Below, one piece after another: positions 8,762 to 16,991 of a DNA stretch of 64,000 nucleotides. This stretch comes from an uncultured Eubacteriales bacterium (GTDB lineage: Bacteria > Bacillota > Clostridia > Oscillospirales > Oscillospiraceae). How positions within the stretch are numbered: position 1 is the stretch's first letter; each line of letters opens with the position of its first letter. The stretch covers positions 1 through 64,000 of the forward strand of contig UREY01000005.1 in assembly GCA_900546915.1 (NCBI GenBank), in the 5' to 3' direction. The notes beneath the pieces were generated by a model. It searched no databases. It worked only from the letters and a program-made list of their open reading frames with translations, and was not told the DNA's origin. Position numbers and translations under genes: made by a program.

Positions 8762-9753
8762 TTCGCCGCCTCCCTTCTGCCGACGCCGAAGCGCCGGGGC
8801 AAGCCGATCTTGTCCAGCAGGACCACACAGGCGTTCATGGTCAAAACGGCATAACTGACGCCCTCCGGATACGAACCGAAATACCGAATGAGCAGCGTGA
8901 TACAGCCACAGCCCACGCCGTACAGGATTTGTCCCCAGCCGGTAACCGGGGAGGTCACATAATCGGTTGCCATGAACCAAGCGCCCAGCATTAGACCGCC
9001 GGAGAGCAGCTGGCTGGCTGCCCACAGGATCGGATCGTTCCCCCGGGGGAAGAAAAAGGAGAGAAGGGCGACAGTCCCCAGATAAGACAAGGGAATCCGC
9101 AGGCTGATCACCCGCCGCGCCACCAAATACACGCCGCCCAGGAGCAAAAGCAGAGCAGAGGTCTCTCCCAAGCAGCCTCCGGTCCGGCCCAGAAACAGCG
9201 TCAGCAGGTCTTCACCGGGCAGGGCTCCCTGATGCAGTCCGGCCAGGGGCGTGGCTGCAGTCACCGCGTCGGCATGGGAGCCAAAGAAGCCGACCCGGCT
9301 GCCCGGCTGCACCCAGGTCGTCATGATCACCGGCCAGGAAAACAGAAAGGCCCTTGCCGCCAACGCCGGGTTCATAAAGTTTTTGCCGATGCCGCCGAAG
9401 AGCTGCTTGACGACCACAATGGCAAAAAAATCGCCGATGAATAGAGTCCAATAGGGAATGGTCACGGGGCACACAAACGCAAGCAGCAATCCTGTCACCA
9501 CAGCCGACAGATCCTTTACGGTTGCATCCAGCTTCATGACTTTCCGGTAACCCCACTCCAGGCCCACGCAAGCGGCTACCGAAAATCCGCATAGCGCCAG
9601 CACCCGGGGCCCGAAGTAGAACACCGCTCCCACCAGAGCCGGGAGCAGCGCGAGTATCACGTCCAGCATCAGGCGCCAGGTCCGGTTGGGGCTATGTACA
9701 TGAGGAGAGCTGGACACGGTCAGCTCGTAAAAATACTTGATTTTATTCGGCAT
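8758..9753 (-). CDS. rnfD: Rnf complex subunit D, membrane FMN protein
   Basis: 331 residues, about nine transmembrane helices, RnfD/NqrB family. HVHSPNRTWRLMLDVILALLPA is the typical start. GKNFMNPALAARAFLFSWP is the family signature. The segment HADAVTAATPLAGL is at the usual place of the covalent FMN threonine; the canonical motif is [S/T]GAT, here A replaces G. It forms the membrane core with RnfG, A and E and is directly implicated in Na+/H+ translocation. It lies 15 bp after rnfC. Confidence 0.93.
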   Translation of the reverse strand: MPNKIKYFYELTVSSSPHVHSPNRTWRLMLDVILALLPALVGAVFYFGPRVLALCGFSVAACVGLEWGYRKVMKLDATVKDLSAVVTGLLLAFVCPVTIPYWTLFIGDFFAIVVVKQLFGGIGKNFMNPALAARAFLFSWPVIMTTWVQPGSRVGFFGSHADAVTAATPLAGLHQGALPGEDLLTLFLGRTGGCLGETSALLLLLGGVYLVARRVISLRIPLSYLGTVALLSFFFPRGNDPILWAASQLLSGGLMLGAWFMATDYVTSPVTGWGQILYGVGCGCITLLIRYFGSYPEGVSYAVLTMNACVVLLDKIGLPRRFGVGRREAAK

Positions 9754-9768
9754 ACGATCGTTCCCTCC

Positions 9769-11103
9769 TTACGCTTTGGCCGGTTCCTGAGCCGGTTTGG
9801 CCGGAGCGGCGTCCCGCAGCTTTTGCTTGGCTGTCCGAATGCTGTGTACCAAAGGCAGACAGCCGGGGCAGGTGTACGCACAGCTGCCGCACTCGATGCA
9901 GTCCGTCACATTCCGCCGCTTCAGCTCCGCCAGATCCGAGCGCCGCTCGGCGCTGTATAGGAACAGAGGCATCAGGTGCATCGGACACACGCGGATGCAC
10001 TTCCCGCAGCGGATACAGTGCGGCGCATCTGTCAAATACCGGTTGCTCTGTCCCAAAATGGTCACGGCATTGGTCCCCTTTGTCACCGGAACGGCCAGGT
10101 CAAATTGCGCAACCCCCATCATAGGCCCCCCGGAGAGCACCTTGTAGGGATTTTGCCGGAAGCCCACTGCGTCTACCATATCCGTAAAGGGCGTGCCGAT
10201 GGGAACCAACAGATTCCGGGGCTCCATGGCAATGTCCCCAGAGACCGTAACCACCCGTTTCACCAGAGGCATGCCCTCCCAAACGGCGTCTGCGACGGCG
10301 GCGCAGGTGGCGGCGTTGAAAACCGCGCAGCCCACTGCGGCCGGCAATCCGCCGGGCGGCACCTGCCGGCCGGTTATGGCCTGAATCAGCTGCTTTTCAG
10401 CGCCTTGCGGATACCGGGCCGGCAGAAGCTGAAGCCGGATACCCGGATGGCGGTGCAACGCCTCTTGGACAGCCGCTGCAGCAGCCGGTTTGTTGTTCTC
10501 CATTGCAACACAGCCCTGCTTCAGGCCCAAAATCCTCATCAGAACCTCCAGACCTTGCAAAACCCGGTCCGGCTGCTCCCGCAGGAGGCGTTCATCTGCG
10601 GTGATATAGGGCTCACACTCCGAGGCGTTGACGATGACCGTGTCCACTTTGCCCACTCCGGAAGAGAGCTTCACATCTGTGGGAAAGGTTGCCCCGCCCA
10701 TGCCGACGATTCCGGCCTCCCGAATGATCCGAATGAGATCCTGGGCGCTCAGGCCGGAAATACTCGCCCGGCGCGTGATATCCGGGCAAACCGTCTCCTG
10801 AAAATCGTTGGCAATGACAACCGACAAAACGGTGGTACCGTTGGGATGAGGCCGGGCCTCCACGGCCTGGACGGTTCCGGAAACGGAGGCGTGAACCGGC
10901 ACGCACAGGCCGTCGCCGTCTCCGATTTTCTGTCCCAGGTCTACATGGTCTCCCTTAGATACCAAGGGTTTACAAGGGACCCCGATATGCTGGGACATGG
11001 GAATCACCACTGTGGCGGGTGGAGGAAACGGCGTAATTGCGTGTTCCCGGGCGAGCGCCTTCCGGTCTTTGGGGTGAATTCCGCCGAAGAAGGAAAATGC
11101 CAT
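9769..11103 (-). CDS. rnfC: Rnf complex subunit C, NADH-binding
   Basis: 444 residues from the ATG at 11101-11103 (AGGTGA upstream); two earlier in-frame ATGs exist within 12 bp. Typical RnfC layout: N-terminal barrel-sandwich (FSFFGGIHPKDRKAL), the NADH/FMN-binding Complex1_51K-like domain (GIVGMGGATFPTDVKL, VIVNASECEPYITADERLL), then two 4Fe-4S motifs CIRCGKCIRVCP and CIECGSCAYTCPGC. It reduces NAD+ with electrons arriving via RnfB-A-E-D-G. It heads the operon and follows its own promoter. Confidence 0.95.
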   Translation of the reverse strand: MAFSFFGGIHPKDRKALAREHAITPFPPPATVVIPMSQHIGVPCKPLVSKGDHVDLGQKIGDGDGLCVPVHASVSGTVQAVEARPHPNGTTVLSVVIANDFQETVCPDITRRASISGLSAQDLIRIIREAGIVGMGGATFPTDVKLSSGVGKVDTVIVNASECEPYITADERLLREQPDRVLQGLEVLMRILGLKQGCVAMENNKPAAAAAVQEALHRHPGIRLQLLPARYPQGAEKQLIQAITGRQVPPGGLPAAVGCAVFNAATCAAVADAVWEGMPLVKRVVTVSGDIAMEPRNLLVPIGTPFTDMVDAVGFRQNPYKVLSGGPMMGVAQFDLAVPVTKGTNAVTILGQSNRYLTDAPHCIRCGKCIRVCPMHLMPLFLYSAERRSDLAELKRRNVTDCIECGSCAYTCPGCLPLVHSIRTAKQKLRDAAPAKPAQEPAKA

Positions 11104-11174
11104 AAGTATCATCACCTTTTACACAGATTCCAAAACGAACGGCCCATGGAGCCTTTCGGGTATACTTTAGCACT

Positions 11175-11203
11175 ACTATACTGCGCTTTTTCCAATTTGT
11201 CCA
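11175..11203 (-). promoter_or_regulatory. Promoter of the rnfCDGEAB operon
   Basis: Minus strand TGGACA (11198-11203) and TATAGT (11175-11180), spacer 17 bp. The leader to the rnfC start is about 65 nt and shows no clear riboswitch. Confidence 0.6.
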
Positions 11204-11328
11204 CGTTTTTTTGGTAACTTTTCATAAAAATAAGGAAATATCGATATGCTTTTATATAAAATAAGCCCACCAATCCCCCGCTGCTGCCGGCGGGAGCGCA
11301 CAAATAAAAGGCTTGTTTTCATATTCTT

Positions 11329-11340
11329 GTCCCCGGGGAC
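11329..11340. promoter_or_regulatory. 12-bp perfect palindrome upstream of dacF
   Basis: GTCCCCGGGGAC lies 31 bp ahead of the dacF start in the region between the divergent rnf operon and dacF. It could be an operator, but no clear -35/-10 pair for dacF was found around it. Confidence 0.3.
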
Positions 11341-11371
11341 ATAGTCTGTAGCAAAACCGGGAGGGATGGAT

Positions 11372-12541
11372 ATGGGTAAACGAATTGTTGTCATGATACT
11401 GTTTCTCAGCGTTTTGGCAGGGACGCTGGTCCTGCCGGCAGGCGCTGTGGATCTGCAGCTCACTGCACCGTCGGCAGTCCTCATGGATCTGGCGACGGGA
11501 ACCGTCCTGTACGAGACCAATGCCCATGAGCGGCTGGCTCCGGCCAGTGTCACCAAGGTCATGACCCTGCTTTTGATTATGGAGGCCATAGATTCCGGCA
11601 AAATCTCTTGGCAGGACACCGTCACCGCTTCCGAAGCCGCCGCGGCCAAGGGAGGCAGCCAGGTATATCTGAAGGTGGGAGAAACGATGTCTGTAGAGGA
11701 AATGGTCAAATCCATTACGGTTTCCTCCGCCAACGACTGCGCCTGCGCCATGGCGGAGTACATCGCCGGCAGCGAGGCGGGTTTTGTAGAAAAAATGAAT
11801 GCCAAAGCCAAAGAGCTGGGCATGGAGGACACAAACTTCGTCAACTGCACCGGGCTGGACGATGAGCCCTCCGCAGCGGAGCATCTGACCAGCGCCTACG
11901 ACATCGCGCTGATGTCCAGAGAACTGCTGCTGCATCATCCCGACATTAAAAAATTTACCACAATCTGGATGGACACCGTGCGCAACGGCTCCTTTGGCCT
12001 GGCCAATACCAACAAGCTGGTTCGATTTTATGAGGGAACGACCGGCTTAAAAACCGGCTACACCTCTGCCGCAGGCCATTGCCTGTCGGCCAGCGCCCTG
12101 CGGGATGGGCTGGAGCTGGTGGCAGTCGTCCTCCACTGTCCCAGCTCGACGGACCGCTTCCAGTCGGCCAAAGCCCTTTTGGATTACGGATTTGCCAACT
12201 ACGCCTTGGTGCCGGTACAAGAGGGAGAGACTCTGTCTCCGGTGCCTGTAGTCCTAGGGCAATCGGAAACCGTGCAGCCTGTGGCGTCCGGAGAGGAGCA
12301 GCTGCTCATTGACAAGGGACTCCGGCAGTCGGTCACCCGGACCGTAGAGCTGCTGCCCTCGGTTCAGGCGCCTGTGAGCCAAGGCCAGCGCCTGGGAACC
12401 CTCACCATCCAGGCAGACGGGCAAGTTTTGGGCGAAATTCCTCTGGTGGCGGAAAAAGCGGTGCCCCGTCTCACCTGGAAAGACCTGTTTCAAAATTTAC
12501 TCCGGCGGGTATGCATGGCGGCAGATGCAGCGTCGGAATAG
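11372..12541 (+). CDS. dacF: D-alanyl-D-alanine carboxypeptidase (PBP5/DacF type)
   Basis: 389 residues counted from the second ATG (11372), which has GGGAGG seven bases upstream; the ATG at 11366 overlaps that site. A Sec signal peptide ends near PAGAVD. The three penicillin-binding active-site motifs are all present: SVTK (Ser59-Lys62), SAN (119-121) and KTG (227-229). The C-terminal third is the beta-rich PBP5_C domain ending in an amphipathic membrane-anchoring segment (LFQNLLRRVCMAA). It trims the terminal D-Ala of peptidoglycan stem peptides. In spore formers this family includes the sporulation enzyme DacF and vegetative DacA; the sequence alone does not decide. Confidence 0.9.
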   Translation: MGKRIVVMILFLSVLAGTLVLPAGAVDLQLTAPSAVLMDLATGTVLYETNAHERLAPASVTKVMTLLLIMEAIDSGKISWQDTVTASEAAAAKGGSQVYLKVGETMSVEEMVKSITVSSANDCACAMAEYIAGSEAGFVEKMNAKAKELGMEDTNFVNCTGLDDEPSAAEHLTSAYDIALMSRELLLHHPDIKKFTTIWMDTVRNGSFGLANTNKLVRFYEGTTGLKTGYTSAAGHCLSASALRDGLELVAVVLHCPSSTDRFQSAKALLDYGFANYALVPVQEGETLSPVPVVLGQSETVQPVASGEEQLLIDKGLRQSVTRTVELLPSVQAPVSQGQRLGTLTIQADGQVLGEIPLVAEKAVPRLTWKDLFQNLLRRVCMAADAASE

Positions 12542-12565
12542 GGAATCCAACAGCCTACGGAAAAA

Positions 12566-12600
12566 CGAGGTTGGAGCCCCCAAAGGGGCTGCCAACCTCG
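12566..12600 (+). terminator. Hairpin terminator after dacF
   Basis: CGAGGTTGG-AGCCCC, loop CAAA, GGGGCT-GCCAACCTCG, a stem of about 15 bp. The following T-rich stretch (GTTTTCTC) is modest. Confidence 0.65.
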
Positions 12601-12623
12601 CAACCAGTTTTCTCATCCGACAG

Positions 12624-12650
12624 GCGGCGACCCGGTTTGCGCGTCGCCGC
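12624..12650 (+). terminator. Second hairpin after dacF
   Basis: GCGGCGAC (12624-12631) pairs with GTCGCCGC (12643-12650), followed by CTTTTATAT. It may back up the first terminator. Confidence 0.4.
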
Positions 12651-12715
12651 ATCGTCTTTTATATCCCATCCGCCCACAGTTTACCCTCTGGGCGGGCACG
12701 CGGAACGATCCGATT

Positions 12716-13414
12716 TCAGGGAGCGGCTGACCGCTTCCTGCTCCTTCCCAGCTTCCTCAAGTCTCGGCTGAGGTAATGAGCAAGAAATACCCAAAGCCCC
12801 ATTAAGCTGATGTAATCCAGATAGAACGACCAAAGGGGTTCCCCATAGTCCAAAAAGACAAATTCGGATTGCAGGAACAAATAAGTAGGAAAATCCCGGT
12901 CCATCCATACAAAAGCACCGTAAGCTGCGAGTGACAGGCCAATTAGGAACAGGATCCGTCTGCGGAGTTTTGAGGGGGTTGCCTTACCTGTTTTCCTTTT
13001 TGCCATCCCCAAAAACAGATTCCAGTGCAGCCCCAGATGAACGCTCATCAGGATCAAGCCCCAATAGGCGCCCAGAATGTGCAGCCTTCGGGCCGGCGCC
13101 ATGCCTCCGTCAAAGGGGAGAAATGCAAACACATAGCGGGACATGGCAATGCCGCTGTACATCTGCGCCAACATCGCAAGCAGAAGCAGCATATCCACAC
13201 CGATTTGAAATACCCGCATAGGGGTGAGCCTGCCTCTCAGCAGGCCTGAATACCAGCTTCGGTTTAAGATGTGATGCGCAAGGAACAAAAGGAGCATCCC
13301 CGCCCCGGCCCACTCGTGGGCCGCCCGGCCCCAGAGCTGGTAGCCCATCAGAAACAGCAAGGCCAGCGTCATCAGCACATCCACGGCGCGCTTTGCAATG
13401 GCAGTCGGCTTCAT
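12716..13414 (-). CDS. DUF4405-like cytochrome b-type membrane protein
   Basis: 232 residues from MKPTAIAKRAVDVLM; six or so transmembrane helices. Paired histidines in helices (WAGAGMLLLFLAHHILNR, RRLHILGAYWGLILMSVHLGLHW) resemble the haem-ligating pattern of small cytochrome b/DUF4405 proteins, and may bind haem. It follows a flavin reductase-type gene with 4 bp between them (13414 and 13419), so it may deliver or accept electrons for the flavoproteins of this cluster. The substrate is unknown. Confidence 0.65.
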   Translation of the reverse strand: MKPTAIAKRAVDVLMTLALLFLMGYQLWGRAAHEWAGAGMLLLFLAHHILNRSWYSGLLRGRLTPMRVFQIGVDMLLLLAMLAQMYSGIAMSRYVFAFLPFDGGMAPARRLHILGAYWGLILMSVHLGLHWNLFLGMAKRKTGKATPSKLRRRILFLIGLSLAAYGAFVWMDRDFPTYLFLQSEFVFLDYGEPLWSFYLDYISLMGLWVFLAHYLSRDLRKLGRSRKRSAAP

Positions 13415-13418
13415 CGCG

Positions 13419-13958
13419 TTACCCTCTGAGTCGCTTCCCCAGCGCATACGCCTCCTGCGGGAACCGCGTGCGTTTCGTTATCTCAACGGTGCCGCAGCCC
13501 ACGCCCAGGATCTCCCCTTGATTTTGAAAATTCAGGTAGCGACACAGGGTCTCATAATGCGCCTGGATATCCCGCATCGTCCAGTCGTTGCTGTCCCAGG
13601 CCGCGACAAGCAGTGCAGTTTTCAGTCCTTTTGCCGTCAGCTGTCCGTTTATGCTGTAGAAGCGGTCGATGACGGTTTTCAGCTGGGCCGAAAAGCCGAA
13701 ATAGTATAAAGGCGTCACAAAGACAGCCATGTCGGAGGCCATCAGCTGTTCCTGAAAAGCAGCCATGTCGTCTTTCTGCACACAAGGTCCCGCCATTCCA
13801 CAGGCGCCGCAGCCCAAACAGGGATGCAAGTCGGCGTGCCCGGCGTCAAACACTGTGACCTCGTGGCCTGACTCTTTCGCACCACGGATAAATTCCCCGG
13901 CCAGCAGGTTGGAGGAACCATGCTGATGGGGGCTGCTCTCAATTACCAGAATTTTCAT
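13419..13958 (-). CDS. NADPH-dependent FMN reductase / iron-sulfur flavoprotein
   Basis: 179 residues with a flavodoxin-like fold. The N-terminal phosphate-binding loop is SSPHQHGSSNLLA. The motif CLGCGACGMAGPC (C-x2-C-x2-C-x5-C, residues about 47-59) matches the compact 4Fe-4S motif of iron-sulfur flavoproteins (Isf). PLYYFGFSAQLKTVIDRFY is the FMN-binding segment of the family. It probably moves electrons between NAD(P)H or ferredoxin and an unknown acceptor. It is the fourth of several flavoprotein genes on this strand. Confidence 0.8.
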   Translation of the reverse strand: MKILVIESSPHQHGSSNLLAGEFIRGAKESGHEVTVFDAGHADLHPCLGCGACGMAGPCVQKDDMAAFQEQLMASDMAVFVTPLYYFGFSAQLKTVIDRFYSINGQLTAKGLKTALLVAAWDSNDWTMRDIQAHYETLCRYLNFQNQGEILGVGCGTVEITKRTRFPQEAYALGKRLRG

Positions 13959-13970
13959 TGCGCTCCCTCC

Positions 13971-14450
13971 TCAAAGTCCAAGGCTTTTTACCCAAGAGGA
14001 AACCTCGTTCAGCGAGGCGGAACCGCTCATCCTGATTCCGGGCAGAACCTTTGCCGCAGGGCAGCTTTTCTGCAGGATGGCCGCCGTCTTTCCCATGCCG
14101 CTTCCGCCGGAGGTGGCGAAGGGAATCACCGTTTTGCCGGAGAAATCGTAGCTTTCCAAAAAGGTCTGTACAATCCGGGGCGCCTCGTACCACCAGATGG
14201 GGAAGCCCACAAAAACATAATCGTATTGCGCCACGTTCTCCACAGGCACGGCAACGGCCGGGCGGGCAGCCCGGTCCTTCATCTCCACGCTGCTGCGGCT
14301 CTGTTTGTCGTTCCAGTTTAAATCCGCACCGGTATAGGGGGTGACCGGCTTGATCTCGTACAAATCCCCGCCGGTCGCGCTCTCTAGGGTCTTTGCCAGG
14401 CGAGCAGTCACGCCGCTGGCAGAAAAATAGGCAATCAAGGTCTTACTCAT
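13971..14450 (-). CDS. Flavodoxin
   Basis: 159 residues from the ATG at 14448-14450, which has GGAGG eight bases upstream. Flavodoxin_4-type: LIAYFSASGVTARLA is the FMN phosphate loop, VFVGFPIWWYEAPRIVQTFLESYDFSGKTVIPFATSGGSGMG contains the W/Y-rich isoalloxazine-binding loop and the conserved TSGGSG. It is closely related in layout to the lipoprotein-anchored flavodoxin at 15799-16518. Confidence 0.88.
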   Translation of the reverse strand: MSKTLIAYFSASGVTARLAKTLESATGGDLYEIKPVTPYTGADLNWNDKQSRSSVEMKDRAARPAVAVPVENVAQYDYVFVGFPIWWYEAPRIVQTFLESYDFSGKTVIPFATSGGSGMGKTAAILQKSCPAAKVLPGIRMSGSASLNEVSSWVKSLGL

Positions 14451-14473
14451 GTTTTGATCCTCCATTTCTTTTT

Positions 14474-15208
14474 TTATGGCAAACGATTGTACTGCTCCCG
14501 GGAAACCGGCTCCAGCCATTCGTTGGCGGCATTCTCACCCGGTACCTCCACCGCCAGGTGAGAAAACCAACTGTCCTTTGCCGCGCCGTGCCAGTGCTTG
14601 ACGCCGGCGGGAATCACCACGGTATCGCCGGGATGAAGCTCCTGCGCCTCCCTGTCCCACTCCTGATACCAGCCCCGGCCTTCGGTACACAGCAGAATCT
14701 GCCCGCCGTTCCGACCGGCTTGATGGACGTGCCAGTTGTTGCGGCAGCCCGGCTCAAAGGTCACGTTGGCAATGGGAACTCCCGTCGTAGTGAGCATCTT
14801 CAAATAGCTCCGGCCCACAAAGTACTGAGCAAACGCTTCATTGGGCTGTCCAAGGCCAAACAGCCCGCCGCGGCTTTCCGCCTGACCGTCATCTTTCCAG
14901 ACCTCCTTGGCCATCCGGAATGCCGCCCACGCCTTGGGCCATCCTGCATAGAAAGCCCCGTGGGTCAAAATTTCCGCAATCTCTTCTCTGGTGATTCCGT
15001 TTTTCTTAGCCGTCTCCAAATGGTATTGGAAAGAGGGATCCACAAGCCCCTGGGACATCAGCGCCACCACCGTCACCAGGGAGCGGTCCCGCAGGGAAAG
15101 CCGGTCCTCCCGGCTCCACACTTCGCCAAAAAGCACATCGTCGTTCAGTTCTGCAAATTTCGGGGCAAAATCGCCCAAATCCCGGCGTCCCGCCGTTTGT
15201 TTCACCAT
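14474..15208 (-). CDS. Carboxymuconolactone decarboxylase-cupin fusion
   Basis: 244 residues, two domains. Residues about 20-105 are a CMD/AhpD-like domain (LSLRDRSLVTVVALMSQG, ITREEIAEILTHGAFYAGWPKA); residues about 130-230 are a cupin with the metal motif HVHQAGRNGGQ and a second box PAGVKHWHGAA. The CMD Cys pair of AhpD (CxxC) is absent, so a peroxidase-type role is doubtful. Such CMD-cupin proteins are common in redox/flavodoxin clusters and their substrate is not known. Confidence 0.82.
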   Translation of the reverse strand: MVKQTAGRRDLGDFAPKFAELNDDVLFGEVWSREDRLSLRDRSLVTVVALMSQGLVDPSFQYHLETAKKNGITREEIAEILTHGAFYAGWPKAWAAFRMAKEVWKDDGQAESRGGLFGLGQPNEAFAQYFVGRSYLKMLTTTGVPIANVTFEPGCRNNWHVHQAGRNGGQILLCTEGRGWYQEWDREAQELHPGDTVVIPAGVKHWHGAAKDSWFSHLAVEVPGENAANEWLEPVSREQYNRLP

Positions 15209-15220
15209 ACGGTATTCCTC

Positions 15221-15802
15221 CTAGTTTTCAAGTTCTTTTTTCACAGTACAAGGGTTTCCACAGGCAAGCATGCCTGCCGGAACGGAATCCTTTACCACGC
15301 TTCCCGCGCCGATTACCGCCCCATCGCCAATGGTAACGCCGGGTAAAATCACCGTCCCACCGCCAATCCAGACATGGTTGCCAATGGTGACCGGCGCAGT
15401 TCGTGTTCGGATTGCCGGATCTCCGTGTTCGTCCATGAAAAAACGTTCTTTGGCATGTATGGGATGTGTGGCCGTATAGATTTTCACATCGGGCCCAATC
15501 AGCGTGTGGTGGCCGATGGTAATATTTCCGGTATCCAACAGCGTGCAGTTCATATTGACCAGGCTATGGCTTCCCACCGAAATATGGCAGCCGTAGTCCA
15601 CGAAAAAGGGCTGATTGATCCGGACGTTCACTCCGCATTTTCCCAAGAGCAAACGGATGATCTCCTCCCGAAGCTCCCCATTCTCCGCCGGAAGGCTGTT
15701 ATAAAGACGCATCAAATCCTTCGCCCGGTTGCTCATGCGGCGAAGTTCCGGAGCGCGGGTATCATACCATGCACCTTTTATCATCTTTTCTAATTCCGTC
15801 AT
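15221..15802 (-). CDS. Sugar O-acetyltransferase (LbH_MAT_GAT)
   Basis: 193 residues from the ATG at 15800-15802. It has the same layout as maltose acetyltransferase: N-terminal cap (MTELEKMIKGAWYDTRAPELRRM), hexapeptide repeats (ITIGHHTLIGPDVKIYTATHP, VTIGNHVWIGGGTVILPG) and GDGAVIGAGSVVKDSVPAG. The catalytic His is in TATHP. It overlaps the upstream lipoprotein gene by 4 bp. Its presence between flavodoxins suggests a detoxifying or metabolite-modifying unit; the substrate is unknown. Confidence 0.87.
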   Translation of the reverse strand: MTELEKMIKGAWYDTRAPELRRMSNRAKDLMRLYNSLPAENGELREEIIRLLLGKCGVNVRINQPFFVDYGCHISVGSHSLVNMNCTLLDTGNITIGHHTLIGPDVKIYTATHPIHAKERFFMDEHGDPAIRTRTAPVTIGNHVWIGGGTVILPGVTIGDGAVIGAGSVVKDSVPAGMLACGNPCTVKKELEN

Positions 15803-16518
15803 GAGTTCTCCGATCCCTCTGACTCCGCCAGCCCTATGCCGGAGAGCCACTGCGCGACATCGCTGCCGGGATCGGCCGCCTCGGAGCTTCCCAGGGAAAG
15901 CCCCTCGGTTACGGCAGCATTCGGCTCCATCCGCTCAATGGTTCCGATGGTGCCGGAAAAGCCGCTGCCGCCGGAGGTGACGAAGGGAGCGATGGTTTTC
16001 CCGGAGAAATCGTACTCGTCCAGGAAGGTATACAGGATCATCGGCATATCCCCCCACCAGTTGGGATAGCCCAGATACACCACGTCGTACTGCTCAAAAT
16101 GATCCACAGTACCTGCAATGGCAGGCCGGGCGTCGTTTGCCTGTTCGTCCTGCGCGATATCCAGCAGGGTGTCGTAGTCATCGGTATAGGGTTCTGCGGG
16201 AACAATCTCAAACATATCCGCGCCGGTCTGAGCCTGGATTTCATTTGCTACCGACTCGGTATTGCCGGACCAGGAAAAATACACCACCAGTGCGTTAGAA
16301 CCTGCTTCTGTTTCCGGCTGAGAGGACTCCTCGGCCTGCGGCGTGCTCTCGGTAGAAGCTGTGCTCTCAGAAGAGGGGGTGCTCTCTTCGGATGCGGCAG
16401 AGCTCTCCGGCCCGGAAGACGCTTTCGGGGAAGTGCTCTCCCCAGAGTCGCTGTTTCCGCAGGCGGCAAGGGTAAATACCATTGTGAGCGTCCATACAAG
16501 AGAAAGAATTTTTTTCAT
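15799..16518 (-). CDS. Flavodoxin-domain lipoprotein
   Basis: 239 residues. The lipobox FTLAACGNSD predicts lipidation at a Cys near residue 20, followed by a low-complexity Ser/Glu linker (about residues 25-75) and then a flavodoxin domain (LVVYFSWSGNTESVANEI, VYLGYPNWWGDMPMILYTFL, FVTSGGSGFSG). It is therefore a flavodoxin tethered outside the membrane. FMN would have to be loaded outside or with the folded protein. It is the first gene after merR on this strand. Confidence 0.88.
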   Translation of the reverse strand: MKKILSLVWTLTMVFTLAACGNSDSGESTSPKASSGPESSAASEESTPSSESTASTESTPQAEESSQPETEAGSNALVVYFSWSGNTESVANEIQAQTGADMFEIVPAEPYTDDYDTLLDIAQDEQANDARPAIAGTVDHFEQYDVVYLGYPNWWGDMPMILYTFLDEYDFSGKTIAPFVTSGGSGFSGTIGTIERMEPNAAVTEGLSLGSSEAADPGSDVAQWLSGIGLAESEGSENS

Positions 16519-16536
16519 CGCGATATGCCTCCGATT

Positions 16537-16899
16537 TCATCTGGTTTTCTTCCGGCCTGCCTTTTGGATTTTGTACCGCAGATAGTCCAAGCGATCCAAC
16601 TGTGCCTGCCGGAAGTGGATTTCATCCAGTGTGCTGTCCCGGCGCCGTCTGATGATCTCCAGCCGTTCCTGCTCCGTGTTCTCCCCCTCCAGCAGCAACC
16701 GCATGTAAGTCTCCACTTCGTCGTTGGAGAAGCCCACGTCATGGAGCGTCATGATGGTACTCAGGCGCTGAATGTCTTCGTCATCGTACTGCCATGCGCC
16801 CATCACTTTTTTGACTGCGCCGCACAGTCCCCAGCTTTCATACTCCCGGAGAATCTCCATGGGAATCTTGTAGCGGTCGCTTGCCTCCTGAATCGTCAT
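16537..16899 (-). CDS. MerR-family transcriptional regulator
   Basis: 120 residues from MTIQEASDRYKIPMEILREYESWGL, the winged-helix MerR DNA-binding domain, with QYDDEDIQRLSTIMTLHDVGFSNDEVETYMRLL as wing and linker, then a C-terminal coiled coil (about residues 80-115). There is no Cys-rich or large effector-binding domain, so the inducer is not predictable. An ATG five codons upstream is possible. It precedes the flavodoxin cluster by 18 bp and is its likely regulator. Confidence 0.87.
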   Translation of the reverse strand: MTIQEASDRYKIPMEILREYESWGLCGAVKKVMGAWQYDDEDIQRLSTIMTLHDVGFSNDEVETYMRLLLEGENTEQERLEIIRRRRDSTLDEIHFRQAQLDRLDYLRYKIQKAGRKKTR

Positions 16900-16933
16900 C
16901 TTTTCACCCCGCATGCTCTCCTACACGAAAAAT

Positions 16934-16957
16934 AAGGTGCTCCGTCTGGAACACCTT
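16934..16957 (-). terminator. Dyad: LysR-gene terminator or merR operator
   Basis: AAGGTG-TCC-loop-GGA-CACCTT (16934-16957) forms a stem; on the minus strand it is followed by TTATTTTTCG, so it can terminate the LysR transcript. It also lies directly downstream of the merR -10 element, where it could serve as an autoregulatory operator. Confidence 0.5.
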
Positions 16958-16958
16958 G

Positions 16959-16987
16959 ATTGTAGCGCATGGGGTTCTATATGTAAA
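16959..16987 (-). promoter_or_regulatory. Promoter of merR and the flavodoxin cluster
   Basis: Minus strand TTTACA (16982-16987) and TACAAT (16959-16964) with a 17-bp spacer, about 60 bp ahead of the merR start. Typical MerR-activated promoters have 19-20 bp spacers, so here repression or ordinary activity is more likely. Confidence 0.5.
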
Positions 16988-16991
16988 ATAC

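Noticed and set aside
9976..11217. 413-codon plus-strand open frame opposite rnfC
   Set aside because: It mirrors rnfC; the rnfC product has all Fe-S motifs, while this product has no domain and no start signal.
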